Positions 23,729-34,055 of a DNA stretch of 64,000 bases are shown here, piece after piece. Source of the stretch: Lunularia cruciata (Eukaryota; Streptophyta; Marchantiopsida; Lunulariales; Lunulariaceae); NCBI GenBank assembly GCA_948567375.1, contig OX419761.1, positions 3,908,501-3,972,500 on the forward strand, given 5' to 3'. A program made the position numbers and the translations under genes. The notes under the pieces are model-generated. The model was not told where the DNA came from, searched no databases, and saw only the letters and a program-made list of their open reading frames with translations. Position 1 is the first letter of the stretch, and every line of letters begins with the position of its first letter.

Positions 23729-25646
23729 TGTGGTACCCACATTTTTCATTTTGGAAGAGTTTAGAAGAAGAAGTGCCTTGCTGAAACCATATTGAAACCA
23801 AATAGAGAAGAAATGAGTGGAAACTTGTGTTTTGATCAAGCTTGAGGAAGTCTACTTTGTGTTAGAGGAAGAAGGACTCGGATTGGATCAGACCTGAAGA
23901 AGCTTACTTCTTGTCAGAGGAGGAAAAAACTTGGATCAGACGTCCAAGGAGGGCAGACCCAAAGGAGGAAGGGAAGTTGCAGGTCAGGATTCTTGCAGGG
24001 GCCATATCTCAGTGATGACAAGTTCTAATCATACGTGCTATATTTTGTTAGAAGCATCTCGTTTAGAGCTTTCCATTGCCACCAAAAGTGTAGAGTTTGG
24101 AGATCTATACAAGAAGTTAAAAGCATTTGAAGTTTTGGGAGTAGATATACATAGTTGTTTAATGTCTTCGGGTTGGTATCTTCAGGTCAATGTGACTTCG
24201 GACCTCGGACTTTCGGTTTACACAACTTTGGGTTAGAAGCTTCTTTGCCTCAAGACAAAGATGACTAGATCTGAGATAGTCAGACCTCAGAGTGCAATGA
24301 AAGTGACTTTGGGAATCTCGCTAGAGGCATTAGAGAGAGTTAGGATAGAAAAAAAATAGAAATTTAAGATACCATGACTTCAATTTCAGTTCTGATTGAA
24401 AATAAGATAGAATTAGAGGAGAAATAGTAGTAGTGAAAAAACCCAAAATGCTTGATCAGATAGTAACTATCTTTGGGTCAGTAACATGAAGGATTAGGGA
24501 AAGACGTTTACAAATTGAAGGCATAGATAGTGTACCCATGCTTTCAATTACAAATCTTGATGAGGATATAGTAGAATTAGCAAAGGAATTGATAGTAGCT
24601 GGACCCAAAGTAGATAACATAGGAGTGTAGATGTCTTCGGAGTTACCATTGTGGGTCAAGAGAAAGAGAGGGTCAGGAGAAAGAGAGTTAGAAGTATTAT
24701 GTGTGATGGGAATTGTAGATTAAAGAAGAGAACTGTTAGAATTGGTAGAGGAATTAGGAGTTGTGAAACCCAAGGATAGAGTAGTAGTGAGTGAAATTAC
24801 TTCGAGATTGGGTTTGAAAGTCGAGGAAGAAGTAGACATCGGATCAGATTAGTAATAGATTTGAGATTTGAAGAGGTAGATATGAAGAGGTGCATTGTCA
24901 TTTTGGATCTGTAGGTTAGGAGAGTTGTTGTAGAATGGTATTTTTGTTAGAACTGTCGTTTGCTTCACTATTTAAAGGTGGCATTTGCTATATTATGTTG
25001 TTCAGTGCTCATAATTTTTGAGAATAGATAAAGCAAAGTGCTGTGAAGTAGTGCTCGTTGCTTGAGCTTGATTCCGAGTATCAACGTTGTGATTGTGCTT
25101 GTGAGTGTGTGGAGAAATTCAAAGTGCAAGTTAGTGTGCTTGTTGGATGTTGGATTCAGCAGCCTTGATCTTCATTCTGTGTGTTTGATCCTAAGTGAAG
25201 TGCAATCAGAGCAATGCCTTGATAGATCTGAGAGGAATTGTAGTGTTGGTAGTATTTTGCATTTGTGAGTGCAGTGCAAAGTTGATGTGAAGCAATTTTG
25301 ATCAAGGAAGTTGTGTCTTTAGTGGAGGGGTGGAACACAATTCTAAGGTGAAGTCATTTTCACAATGAAGTGCCATTTTTGGGAGAGCTTGAATCATCAC
25401 AATCAAGATTGTTTGGAAAGATTTGATGGAGTTGTGATTAAGAAGTGTTACTTCGTGACGAGACTGTGAATCAGTGCTTGTTACCCTCTTCTAGGTGTGG
25501 TTTCTACCTGAGAGATTAGAGATTCAATCAAGAAGAACTACATTGTGACATTTGACTTTGTATTTGGACATTTCTGACCAATATCTCTATGGGAATGAAC
25601 TTTACTTGCCTGATTACCACAAAAGTGATATTTGCCGGTTGTCATA
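23729..25646 (+). repeat. Solo LTR2 copy J, internally deleted, inserted in gypsy M
   Basis: Starts TGTGGTACCCACATTT and ends GGTTGTCATA (last CACA mutated), with perfect duplications GCATT at 23724-23728 and 25647-25651. At 1918 bp it is half the normal length: most of the ORF is missing, with only decayed C-terminal remnants around 24456-24850, while the 3' non-coding region is complete. It separates M's gag from its protease region. Confidence 0.87.
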
Positions 25647-25651
25647 GCATT

Positions 25652-27531
25652 GGTTGCCCATATGACCCAATCCTTTGCAATTTCTGGACAAGGAAATGTA
25701 CCTTATTTTCCTTCTTGGCTCCGGACAGTTTGGAGAACAATGTCCCATCAAGCCACAATTATAACATGCCTCGGGTGCAACATTATGAGATTAATTTTGG
25801 TTGCTCATTGGTGGTCTTCATGAAGGAGCATTAGGGTTATACTCCCTTGGTCCGTACCTTGGACCTTGATACGATGTGCTCGCCTAAGACTGTACCTCTT
25901 GAGGTTGGTACACCGCCTCCTTTTCCTCTTCCTAGTATTATCCCGAAACCCAATCAATCTGCAGCACCAAGAATGCATTGCGAGTATTGCATTATGTGTT
26001 TGCATGGCCTGACTTGCCACATGTGGTGCACCTTACATTGGATCTGCCAAATGATGGGGCTTCCTTTGGTCCTTTGCTCCAATCATCTGGATCTTAAAAT
26101 CCAAAACTTCCTTGATGAGGGCATCCAGCTTAGTATCAACCTTATGTACACCCTTCGCTGGGGAGTCACTAGTTTCTTACCCCCATGTCTTTGTACTTGT
26201 CTTGGCTTTGATTCTTCTTTGGATTCCAAAGAAGAGCTTGAAGACATGGAGGATTCCTCCAAAGAAGGGGATGTACTGCAAGAAGTTCTCCTTCTAGGCT
26301 TCTTGCCTTTCTTCTCTCGGTTTCTTTGATTGTCGGTAGAGTGAGAGTGAGCCACCTCATAGCGGGCAACATGTTTGAGTACCTTGTTGAGGGAAGTTAC
26401 ATTCCTCTCCCTTGCAAAGATTCAAATCTCTGGTGAGAGTCCTTTTAGGAGCCAGGTGATTGCTTGGGCATCAGAGTAACCCACCACACCCGATTGCTTC
26501 GGAACTCGGTTCAAAAGAGCCATGAACCGCTCAGAGTAGTCTCTCAACTTCTCCTTCTTAACTCTGTCCAAATTGTTGAGTGCCGCAAAGACACTAGTGT
26601 TGTAATCAACTTCTTGGAATCGTTCCAAGAAATTGTTTCTCAAGTCTGCTCAACCCGCCGGTACAAACCACTTCTAGGTTACATGTGTGTACCAACTTTG
26701 AGCTTTCTTTTGGAGCAGACTTGGGAAAATGCGCAATCAATCTGCCGAGTCATGTTCCTTATTGGCAAAGGAGATGACTTTGAATTCTTCAATGAATTCA
26801 TTGGGGTCTTAGTCTTGTTCTGTCCCCTTGTATTTTTTATAGGCATGTTGGGTGATAGGTAATGATGTCATCGTTTGACTTGGTTGGATTGGTTGGGGTA
26901 ACTTTGAACTTGATGGGACCAAAGAGCTGGTTGGTATCAATGTTGTGTTGACAGCCTTGGGGTTCCAATTCATCAAGTTCAAAGTAGGGTCTTCTTTGAC
27001 AATTTTTCCTCTCAGAGTGTCAACTTCAGTGGAGGAATCAGGCTCAACACCTTTGGAGTGTTCTTCAAAATTCCTTCAAGAGAATCAAGGAATCGTTTGT
27101 AGAAGGTGTTGACACCCTTCTTCCATCAGTGTCCATGCTGTCTTTTCTCGAATAAATTTCTTTAGAGATGCAACTTTCTTTACAACTCTAGGGGAAGTTG
27201 ATGTACTGGGCCATAATGAATATGTCTGGCCGCTCTAGTCTTTCTTCTTCTTGGAAGATGGGAATGGAAGGTAGCCTTGCCAACCGCCTTTGTGTTTCTT
27301 TTGGTCAAGTTCTCACAAGGCTTCTTGCACTTTGTGAAGAAGTTGAAAGTCCAACGCCTCTCGTTTGGTTTTGTCAAAAGTAGATTGGATCTTCAGGCGT
27401 TTGTCTTCTTCATGATGCAACATTTGTCTTTAAACTCTCTCTTCCCTATGTTCTCTCAATGCAGACATTAATATTGCTTTGACATCCAATTTTGAAATTG
27501 GCTTTGTATTCTTCCACTTCTGAGATTTATA
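25652..27531 (-). pseudogene. Gypsy M gag, broken
   Basis: Reverse-frame gag pieces. The capsid-like core is at 26422-26643 (LRNNFLERFQEVDYNTSVFA with DYSERFMALLNRVP). A basic/Ser-rich stretch follows (26083-26355), then a CCHC knuckle CYNCGLMGHCSPNC at 25725-25766. The upstream part (to 27377) is Lys/Glu-rich. Stops and frameshifts run throughout. The 5' leader and primer site follow at 27532-27549. Confidence 0.8.
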
Positions 27532-27549
27532 TCCCCGGTAGCGGCACCA
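27532..27549 (-). other. Primer-binding site of gypsy M (tRNA-Asp type)
   Basis: Reverse strand TGGTGCCGCTACCGGGGA lies 7 nt after the LTR end at 27557. It matches the plant tRNA-Asp 3' complement (TGGCGCCGTTGCCGGGGA, from memory) at 15 of 18 positions. This marks the adjacent LTR2 as the 5' LTR of M. Confidence 0.78.
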
Positions 27550-27556
27550 AAAATTA

Positions 27557-27981
27557 CGTGACAACCTGGCAAATATCACTTTTGCACTAATCTTGTAAGT
27601 AAAGTTTGCTCCCGTAGAGATACTGATCAGAATTGGTCAAATACAAAGCAAAGTACCAATCCTCAGTTCTTCTTGGTTGCATCTTTAATCTCTCAAGTAG
27701 AAACTACACCCAGAAGAGAGTAACAAGCACTGACTCGCAGCCTAGTCATGACAATTTGTCACACTTAATCACAACTCCATCAAATCTTTCTAAACAATCT
27801 TGATTGTGATGATTCAGGCTCTCCCAAAAATGGCACTTCACTGCAAAATGACTTTGCCTTAGAATTGTGTTCCACCCCTTCACTGAAGGCACAACTTCCT
27901 TGATCAAAATTGCTTCATATCAACTTTACGCTGCGCTCACAAATGTAGAATACTACCAATATTACTATTGCTCTCAGATTC
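27557..27981 (-). repeat. 5' LTR of gypsy M, block 1 of 3 (LTR2)
   Basis: The 3'-terminal part of the reverse-strand LTR (CCAGGTTGTCACG), next to the primer site. It is cut by solo LTR2 G at GATTC (27977-27981 duplicated at 31765-31769). With the blocks at 31770-31805 and 39613-42932 it adds up to 3781 bp, the normal LTR2 length, which confirms the reconstruction of the nest. Confidence 0.9.
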
Positions 27982-30900
27982 TGTGGTGCCTACATTTTTT
28001 GTTTTTTTTCAAAATAAAGGAGAAGAAGTGTATAGAGAAGTTGGATTGTGCCTGTATGGCCGAAGAAGGCAAAGAAAAGAGTCTTCGGGATGAAACCCGA
28101 AGTAAAGTGACTTCGGGTCATAAGGCAAAGTACTTGGAAATGCCCTGTCAGCATACAACCCGAAGTAAATTGTCTTCATATCGGGGGGAGCTCAACCTGA
28201 GGCAAAGATAGTCTAACAACCTTTTGTCGGGGCGAGAAATTCAAGAAGGGGCTGTTTGAAAACTGGCGGCTCATACACGCAAAGGTTGATTGACAGTGAT
28301 AGGTGCATACTGGAGGTGTGATTTCTCGGAAGGAACTCGAAGTGACGGAAGACGAAGAAGCGCAACTCTATAAAAATTGAACTTGCAACAACGAAATGTC
28401 GAGCAATTTTCCTTCGCCGTTGAGAAGTTGTCTTGCAAGTGATCGGGGGAAGGGAAATAGAGTTGAAATCGTGTTAGTGCGCAAGGGAGAAGTCACGAGA
28501 GTGAACTCAAGAGAGAGTGAGAAGGTAGAAGAGATGGGAGGAGGGAAGAAGAACTCCGAATTTGCAGTGAGAAATCATGCGATTTGGAGGTTAGACGTAA
28601 TAGCAAGGATCGAAGTCTTGAGCCGACTTCAGATCACATTTCTGGCATGGAACTGGAATGTAAGCTTTTCAGGATTCATGACAGAAATCATCAAGAGTAA
28701 ATGTCTCGATGGACTCGAGGAAGAAGGGAAGAGAGGAAATCCGGCTTGCTGGATAGAGTCAGATTGGAGACTTGTACTCGGGAAGGAGGCAGGGAGCCAC
28801 GTTCTTGGGGAAGGGGGAGATAGCTCAGGAGACTCAAGAGGTGAGGGACGCTTTCTCTTTGAAGAGAACGAAGAATGGGTATAAGGTTGAGAGTTACAAG
28901 GATCCAGTGAAGAGAGGGATTGTGAGTGCTCTCATGGCAATCTTGAAGCCGGAGAGAATGACTTATGTGATGAAACACCAAGCGGTATTCTTCCATAAGT
29001 TGTTTGCAAGAGAGCCTATTAATTGGGCGAGGTGCTTTCATGGGAGGACGAGACAGATGGTGTGGAATTTGCGGGATAAGTTGCCACCACACTACATCGT
29101 GCCATTTGCAGCACATTTCTACCTTGGGTTGAATTTGCTCAATTCGGCGGAGCAAAGCAAAATGGTGTCTCACTTCCATCCTGCCTTAAGAAGAGAAGTC
29201 GACGTGGAGGAACAGCAGTACATTCTCCAAATCCGAAGCACTGATGAATACTACATGAAGATGGGTAAGAGCGTGGAGATAGCAGCGAGTCCTCAAATGA
29301 CGAAGAAGAGAAGTCGGCAAGGTGAAGCCAAAGATATCAAGAAACCTTGGAAGATGCAGAGAGGCAACCCGCGGCAAGGTATGGTGGTAATTGAGTCCAA
29401 GGATGAAGACTCAGAAGGAGATGCCAAGCTCAAAACAAAAGACTTGGAACACGAGGAGGAGCCTGAGCTAACGTTGCAGAGCAGAGATACGAGCAGCGAT
29501 AGTGATGAAGTAGGAGAGATGACATCGGTACCGGCAACTGACGAATACAAAGAAGAAGAAGTGCAAGCTGAGATGGAAGCCGAAGACAACACACAGTTGG
29601 AAGACAAAGTAACTATGCCCGAGGAAAGGAAGATTGTAGTACAGCAAGGAGTTCGCTCAAGACGTAAGGCGAAGTGTGAAGCGGGGCCAAGTAAAGTGAA
29701 GGAAGAGGTAGGAGAAAGCTCGGGCAGTGAGGCGTCAATTCCGATACGAAGACTACAGAGGAGAAGGCGAGTATCGGGTGAAGAAGAGGTAAGGAAGGAG
29801 ATTTTTATGCAGGAAGAAGTAGGTGCAAGAAATGGAGTGGAGTACCTGCAGAAAATTGTGTGTCCATTGTTGGTGAAGTTGGAGCACAAGAAGAGGGAGA
29901 TGCAATCGACATGTCCGGAGGTGACAACTGTGTTGCAGGTGTTAGCACAATTAGAAGCAAAGAACTCAGAGTTGAAGAAGAGTGTAACCCGAGGTGAGGA
30001 GGAAAGGGAAGTACTACGAGCAGAGCCAGTAGAGAGAAGTCAGGTAATTGAAGACCTGAAGAGGGAAGTGAGCTATCAAGAGGATCTTGCAAGGAAGAGT
30101 GACATAGCAAGGGAGAGACAAGTAGCGGAGTACAAAATCTTGAAGCAACAGCTTGCTGATTCAAGAGTAGAAGTAATCCATGCTATGGCGAGAGTAGCAG
30201 CGAAGGATCAGGAGCTCGATAGGGTGATGGAGGGTACAGAAGAGAAGAAGCAACTCTGGCAAAGAGAATTGGCGGCACAATACCGAGAAGAAGACCAATT
30301 ACAAGATTTACTTCGTAATCAGGAGGAGAAGGTTGTATAGAAGGAGAAGGAGAAGGAGAAGGAGACAGTGAAAGCTGAGTTCAAAGCGGAGTTGGCAATG
30401 TACAGGGAGGACTGGATTACAGATCTTGAACAAGAGAGAAAGACGAGATTGGAGCCGTTAAAAGAGATTGTCCTCAAAATGAATGCAATGTTGACTACAG
30501 AGGCCAACGTTCAAATTGAAGAAACGAGATTGCACGAGTTGAAGTTGTTGGTGCAGGAGACGAGGCAAAGATAGGCAAAAGACACTGATATGAATGCTTT
30601 GTTGATTAAGTTAAGAACTCGTGTAGACAAGAAGATATTAGAAGTAGAAGACAACATTTCAATTAGATTAGACTTAGTAAAAATTGAGATAGAGAAGCTT
30701 CGGAAGGATGTTAGAGCAAAACCCAAAGTAGATAACATAGGAGTACAAATGTCTTCGGAGTTAACATTGGAGACATTTGAGAAGAGTGGGTCGGGAGATA
30801 AGGAGTTAGATAGATTACCCACTAGTGGAATTTCAGATCAAGAAAGAGAATTGCTGGATCTGGTAGATGAAGTAGAAGATACAAGACCCGAGGACAGAAT

Positions 30901-31764
30901 ATTAGGAAGTAAAATTACTTCAGGTTCGGGTTTGAAAGCCAAGGAAGAAGTAGACATCGGATTGGAGTAGAAACAGATTTGAGATTTGAAGAGGCAGATA
31001 TGAAGAGGTGCATTGTCATTTCGGATCTACAGGTTAGAAAAGTTGTTGTAGAACGGTATAGTTGTTAGAACTATCGATTTGCTTCACTACTTAAGAGTGG
31101 CATTCGCATAGAATTGTTGTTCAATGCTCATTATTTCTGAGAATAGATAAAGTGAAGTGCTGTGAAGTAGTGCTCGTTGCTTGAGCTTGATTCCGAGTAT
31201 CAACTTTGTGTCTATGTTTGTGAGTGTTTGGAGAAATTTGAAGTGCAAGTCAATGTGCTTGTTGGATGTTGGATTCCACAGCCTTGATCTTCATTCTGTG
31301 TGTTTGATCTTGAGTGAAGTGCAATCGAAGCAATGCCTTGACAGATCAGAGAGGAATTGTAGTGTTGGTAGTATTCTGCATTTGTGAGTGTAGTGTGAAG
31401 TTGATGTGAAGCAATTTCGATCGAGGAAATTGTGCCTTCAGTGGAGGGGTGGAACACAATTCTGAGGCGAAGTCGTTTTGCATTGAAGTGCCGTTTTCGG
31501 GAGAGCCTTAATCATGACAATCAAGATTGTTTGGAAAGATTTGATGGAGTTGTGATTAAGGAGTGTGAATTTGTGACAAGACTGCGAATCAGTGCTTGTT
31601 ACTCTCTTTTGGGTGTGGTTTTTACTTGAGAGATTAAAGATGCAACCAAGAAGAACTGAAATTGTTACTTTGCTTCGTATTTGACCAATTCTGACTCGTA
31701 TATCTGCGGGAACGAACTTTATTGACACGATTACCGCAAAAGTGATATTTGCCGGGTTGTCACA
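27982..31764 (+). repeat. Solo LTR2 copy G, nested in the 5' LTR of M
   Basis: 3783 bp, TGTGGTGCCTAC to GGGTTGTCACA, with perfect GATTC duplications. It is the best preserved type I copy. It has TATAAAAA at 28369, the ORF at 28396-30970, and the non-coding 3' region with a degenerate TACTTAAG box near 31088. Confidence 0.92.
28396..30970 (+). pseudogene. LTR2-encoded coiled-coil protein, least damaged type I copy
   Basis: About 858 codons, ATG at 28396 (MSSNFPSPLRSCLASDRGKG). Damage is light: one frameshift near 28780 just after LGKEAG, a TAG at 30338-30340 and a TAG at 30572-30574; the frame is otherwise continuous. Layout: basic N-terminus; conserved block with FLAWNWNVSFSGFM, NGYKVESYKDPVKRGIVS, VMKHQAVFFHKLF, WARCFHGRTRQMVWNLRD, LPPHYIVPFAAHFYLGLN and SHFHPALRREVDVEEQQY (to about residue 275); basic cluster KKRSRQ then acidic stretches (ESKDEDSEGD, about 300-400); paired Arg clusters (RRLQRRRR); coiled coil of about 475-750; acidic tail. 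The mix suggests a nuclear or nucleic-acid-associated structural protein, which is inference only. I recognise no family. Confidence 0.78.
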
Positions 31765-31769
31765 GATTC

Positions 31770-31805
31770 GTCAAGGCATTGCTCCGATTCACTTCACTTA
31801 GGATC
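31770..31805 (-). repeat. 5' LTR of gypsy M, block 2 of 3 (36 bp between two insertions)
   Basis: Short stretch of LTR2 sequence (GTCAAGGCATTGCTCCG...) left between solo LTR2 G and the LTR1 element. It matches the same position in other reverse LTR2 copies, for example 51687-51717. The last four bases, GATC, are the LTR1 target duplication. Confidence 0.88.
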
Positions 31806-32484
31806 TGTAACACCCATTTGTGCATGTGTGTGGTATTGTGATATTTAGCTTAGTATTACAAGTACTTAAGAGATATTATTTATATAGAGATAAAGGATGG
31901 TTCTATATTAGTCATGGTTAGCTAAAGTTAGTCATAGCTAAGATAGATGGGACCTTACTTTAGAGGAAGTAGAAAAGATGAGCACCACTATTTTGGATTT
32001 TAGTGTGTTGACTTGGTATTATTCCTAGGTGTTTGGCTTTGGGGAAAGAGTTGAGAACTCTTGGGCCCGCAAGCCTTTTTGTTTTGGATTCTTCTTTAGT
32101 CCAAGGATAGCCAATGTGAAGGAATCCTTGCTTTAGTGGTTGGGTCAAGATAAGGGGAATATGCCCATGTGAATGGATATTCCTTTCTACTTTTTGACTT
32201 TACTTGACTTTTAGTCTAGTAACTTGAGTTACTACGGTAAATAGTAACTTTGGTACGTAACTATTTCACAAGTATATAAACAAGGGGTGAGGAGGTACTC
32301 ATCATCCTTTCATTTGCAACTATCTCTCTCTCATTGAGTCCTCTAGTGAGCAATGTCTTGAGTCTTGGAGTGTTAGCCTTGGAGGAGTATGATGGAGTTG
32401 GGGTTCCTTGCCTTCTTAGTCCATGGTGCGCTACCATAATAGCCATCAGAGGTTCATCCTGAGTGAGAGACAGGCCGGCTCACA
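31806..32484 (+). repeat. 5' LTR of the complete LTR1 element
   Basis: 679 bp, TGTAACACCC to GGCTCACA. Apart from one substitution and one 1-nt indel it is identical to 38931-39608. TATATAAA at 32273-32280 should set the start of the genomic transcript some 25-30 nt further on. Confidence 0.96.
32273..32280 (+). promoter_or_regulatory. TATA box in LTR1 5' LTR
   Basis: TATATAAA in an AT-rich context, conserved in every LTR1 copy here, for example 39397-39404 and about 63220. It lies about 210 bp before the LTR end, consistent with the U3/R boundary. Confidence 0.65.
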
Positions 32485-32486
32485 TT

Positions 32487-32506
32487 TTTGGTTCCGTTGC
32501 CGGGAC
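32487..32506 (+). other. Primer-binding site of LTR1 element (tRNA-Asp-like)
   Basis: TTGGTTCCGTTGCCGGGACC a few nt after the LTR end. It resembles the complement of the plant tRNA-Asp 3' end, differing mainly at CG to TT near the 3' end of the primer. All LTR1 copies here share this variant, so it is a family trait, not decay. Confidence 0.65.
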
Positions 32507-32525
32507 CTCTCTAGAAGGCAAGATA

Positions 32526-32696
32526 ATGTTCCGCGTCCAATTCTACATTAGGCAGAAGGAGGCTATGAGAGCTCACTTGGAGAGAACATTAGGAGAGGAG
32601 AGGGCTGAACTTATGTTAGAGAACCAAGATCCATTTGTATACCCTGTAGTTCATTATGATGTCTTTGAGGTGATTTTGTACATCTTGTACACATGA
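32526..32696 (+). CDS. Small conserved leader ORF of LTR1 element (56 aa), unknown function
   Basis: ATG 20 nt after the primer site, 56 codons. It is closely matched by the ORFs at 60-230 (reverse) and 63470-63640. Substitutions keep the frame open in all three copies although one of those elements is otherwise wrecked. N-terminal half charged, C-terminal half hydrophobic (EVILYILYT). It may be translated as an upstream ORF on the genomic RNA. Confidence 0.4.
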   Translation: MFRVQFYIRQKEAMRAHLERTLGEERAELMLENQDPFVYPVVHYDVFEVILYILYT

Positions 32697-32699
32697 GAG

Positions 32700-33344
32700 G
32701 AATTGGAGAGATTGTGTGAGGTGGATTGCAGATTTTGGGGATTAAGGTGATTTTGGGCAAAATCTCAAGTTTGAGATCTGGACTTGAGATTTCTACACAT
32801 GATAGCTTGGGTTATCTTTCAGTTAGCACACTTGAAATTATTGAGAGAGCTTCTATGTGCACTGGGCTAGAATTTTTTTAAGTTGATAGGGTAAAGTGCT
32901 CCCGCAATTGCATGCTCTCTGGAAAATTGTACAGAGTCTGCCATTTCTTCAATTTTCAGTGAATTGTCCTGAAAATTTCCAAGAAAATTCAGTGCATTGT
33001 ATCCTACCTGGTGCCACAAAAATTAGAGAGAGATCATTTTTGCGCAGTGCGTTATGAGTTTTTGAAGTGAGGGGGGTGGTTTTCAGACCAAATCTGAAAT
33101 ATGGGTGCTGAATAGAAAGGTGTCTAGGCCAAATGGCTCGATGAAAAGATCTAAAATTTTGCAGGGAGGGACGCCCTAGAGTTGTGATCAAGTGTGGAAA
33201 ATTTCAGAGGACTGTGACATATTAGTTGGGAGATTTGAGTGACATTGTGAGGAAGGGTCAATTCTGTAGAGTGGAGATCTCATGCATGAGAAGTTTAAGA
33301 TCAACAAAAAGCATGTTTGAGTGTTTAGATTCATCTTTGGGAAC
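32700..33344 (+). other. Leader of LTR1 element without a recognisable gene
   Basis: About 640 bp of AT-rich leader between the small ORF and the zinc-knuckle ORF. I see no ORF with a conserved pattern. The first 200 bp is also present at 63641-63840. Confidence 0.6.
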
Positions 33345-33818
33345 ATGGAGGGTCATCAAGAGTGGAAATTGAGATTATGCAAGGTTCCCCAAGGGTTTGA
33401 GGTGATTGTAGGGGTGGATTTGAGGAAAAGAGAGTTTACAATAGAATTTGAAGAGAGTGTTGAGAGGATCCAAAAACCTACACCACTTGGAGGAAAGAGT
33501 GAGTCTAAGTGCTTTCTATGTGGAGAGAAGGGACATAAGGCAAGTTCATGTCCATTAACCTTTGAGAGCAAGAGATTGAGGGAAAGGAGAGGCTTACTTG
33601 ACTTGGGTTTGCATGTTGGACCTTCTTCACCAAGATTGGGAGGGAGAAGATCTAAGACCAAGGAGTTGTGTGAGGTTTGTGGAGTTGAAGGACTTCCAAA
33701 AGGACATGAGTGTAGTGGAGTAAAAGCACTTTTGGAAACTTTGGTGAAGGATCTTGGAGAGAGTCTTAGTACAGCTACAGAAATACTACCACCTTCATCA
33801 GCTAGTTCTCAAGATTAG
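33345..33818 (+). CDS. Accessory ORF with a zinc knuckle, upstream of gag-pol
   Basis: 157 codons from ATG at 33345 (MEGHQEWKLRLCKVPQGFEV). A GTG at 33321 would extend it by 8 residues. It contains a canonical CX2CX4HX4C knuckle, CFLCGEKGHKASSC, followed by a basic stretch (KRLRERR), then a second Cys/His group, CEVCGVEGLPKGHEC. It ends at a stop 235 nt before gag-pol. Some plant Ty3/gypsy lineages (Ogre/Tat) carry an extra ORF in this position; the similarity is positional, not a proven homology. The knuckle implies RNA or single-strand DNA binding. It may supply nucleocapsid activity that the gag knuckle has lost (see 34056). Confidence 0.65.
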   Translation: MEGHQEWKLRLCKVPQGFEVIVGVDLRKREFTIEFEESVERIQKPTPLGGKSESKCFLCGEKGHKASSCPLTFESKRLRERRGLLDLGLHVGPSSPRLGGRRSKTKELCEVCGVEGLPKGHECSGVKALLETLVKDLGESLSTATEILPPSSASSQD

Positions 33819-34055
33819 TGATGGAGATAATCTTTCAACTTATGGATAAACTATCCATGAGAGTTAGATTAATATGCACTCTAGGATTTGATGTTGCTAT
33901 AGAAATCTTGGAGCAACCTGAACCTTTTGTGTTCCCTAGAGTGGATTATTCTCAGATGGTGTTAGTCATGTATATACTCTATTAGTAATAGAGTGAGAGA
34001 AAAGAAAAGAGAAAAAAATAAAATTGAGAGGAAAGATAGATAGTGAGGGGTTAAG

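Noticed and set aside
32463-32696. 77-codon version of the leader ORF starting in the LTR
   Set aside because: It begins at GTG upstream of the primer site; the ATG at 32526 is the supported start.
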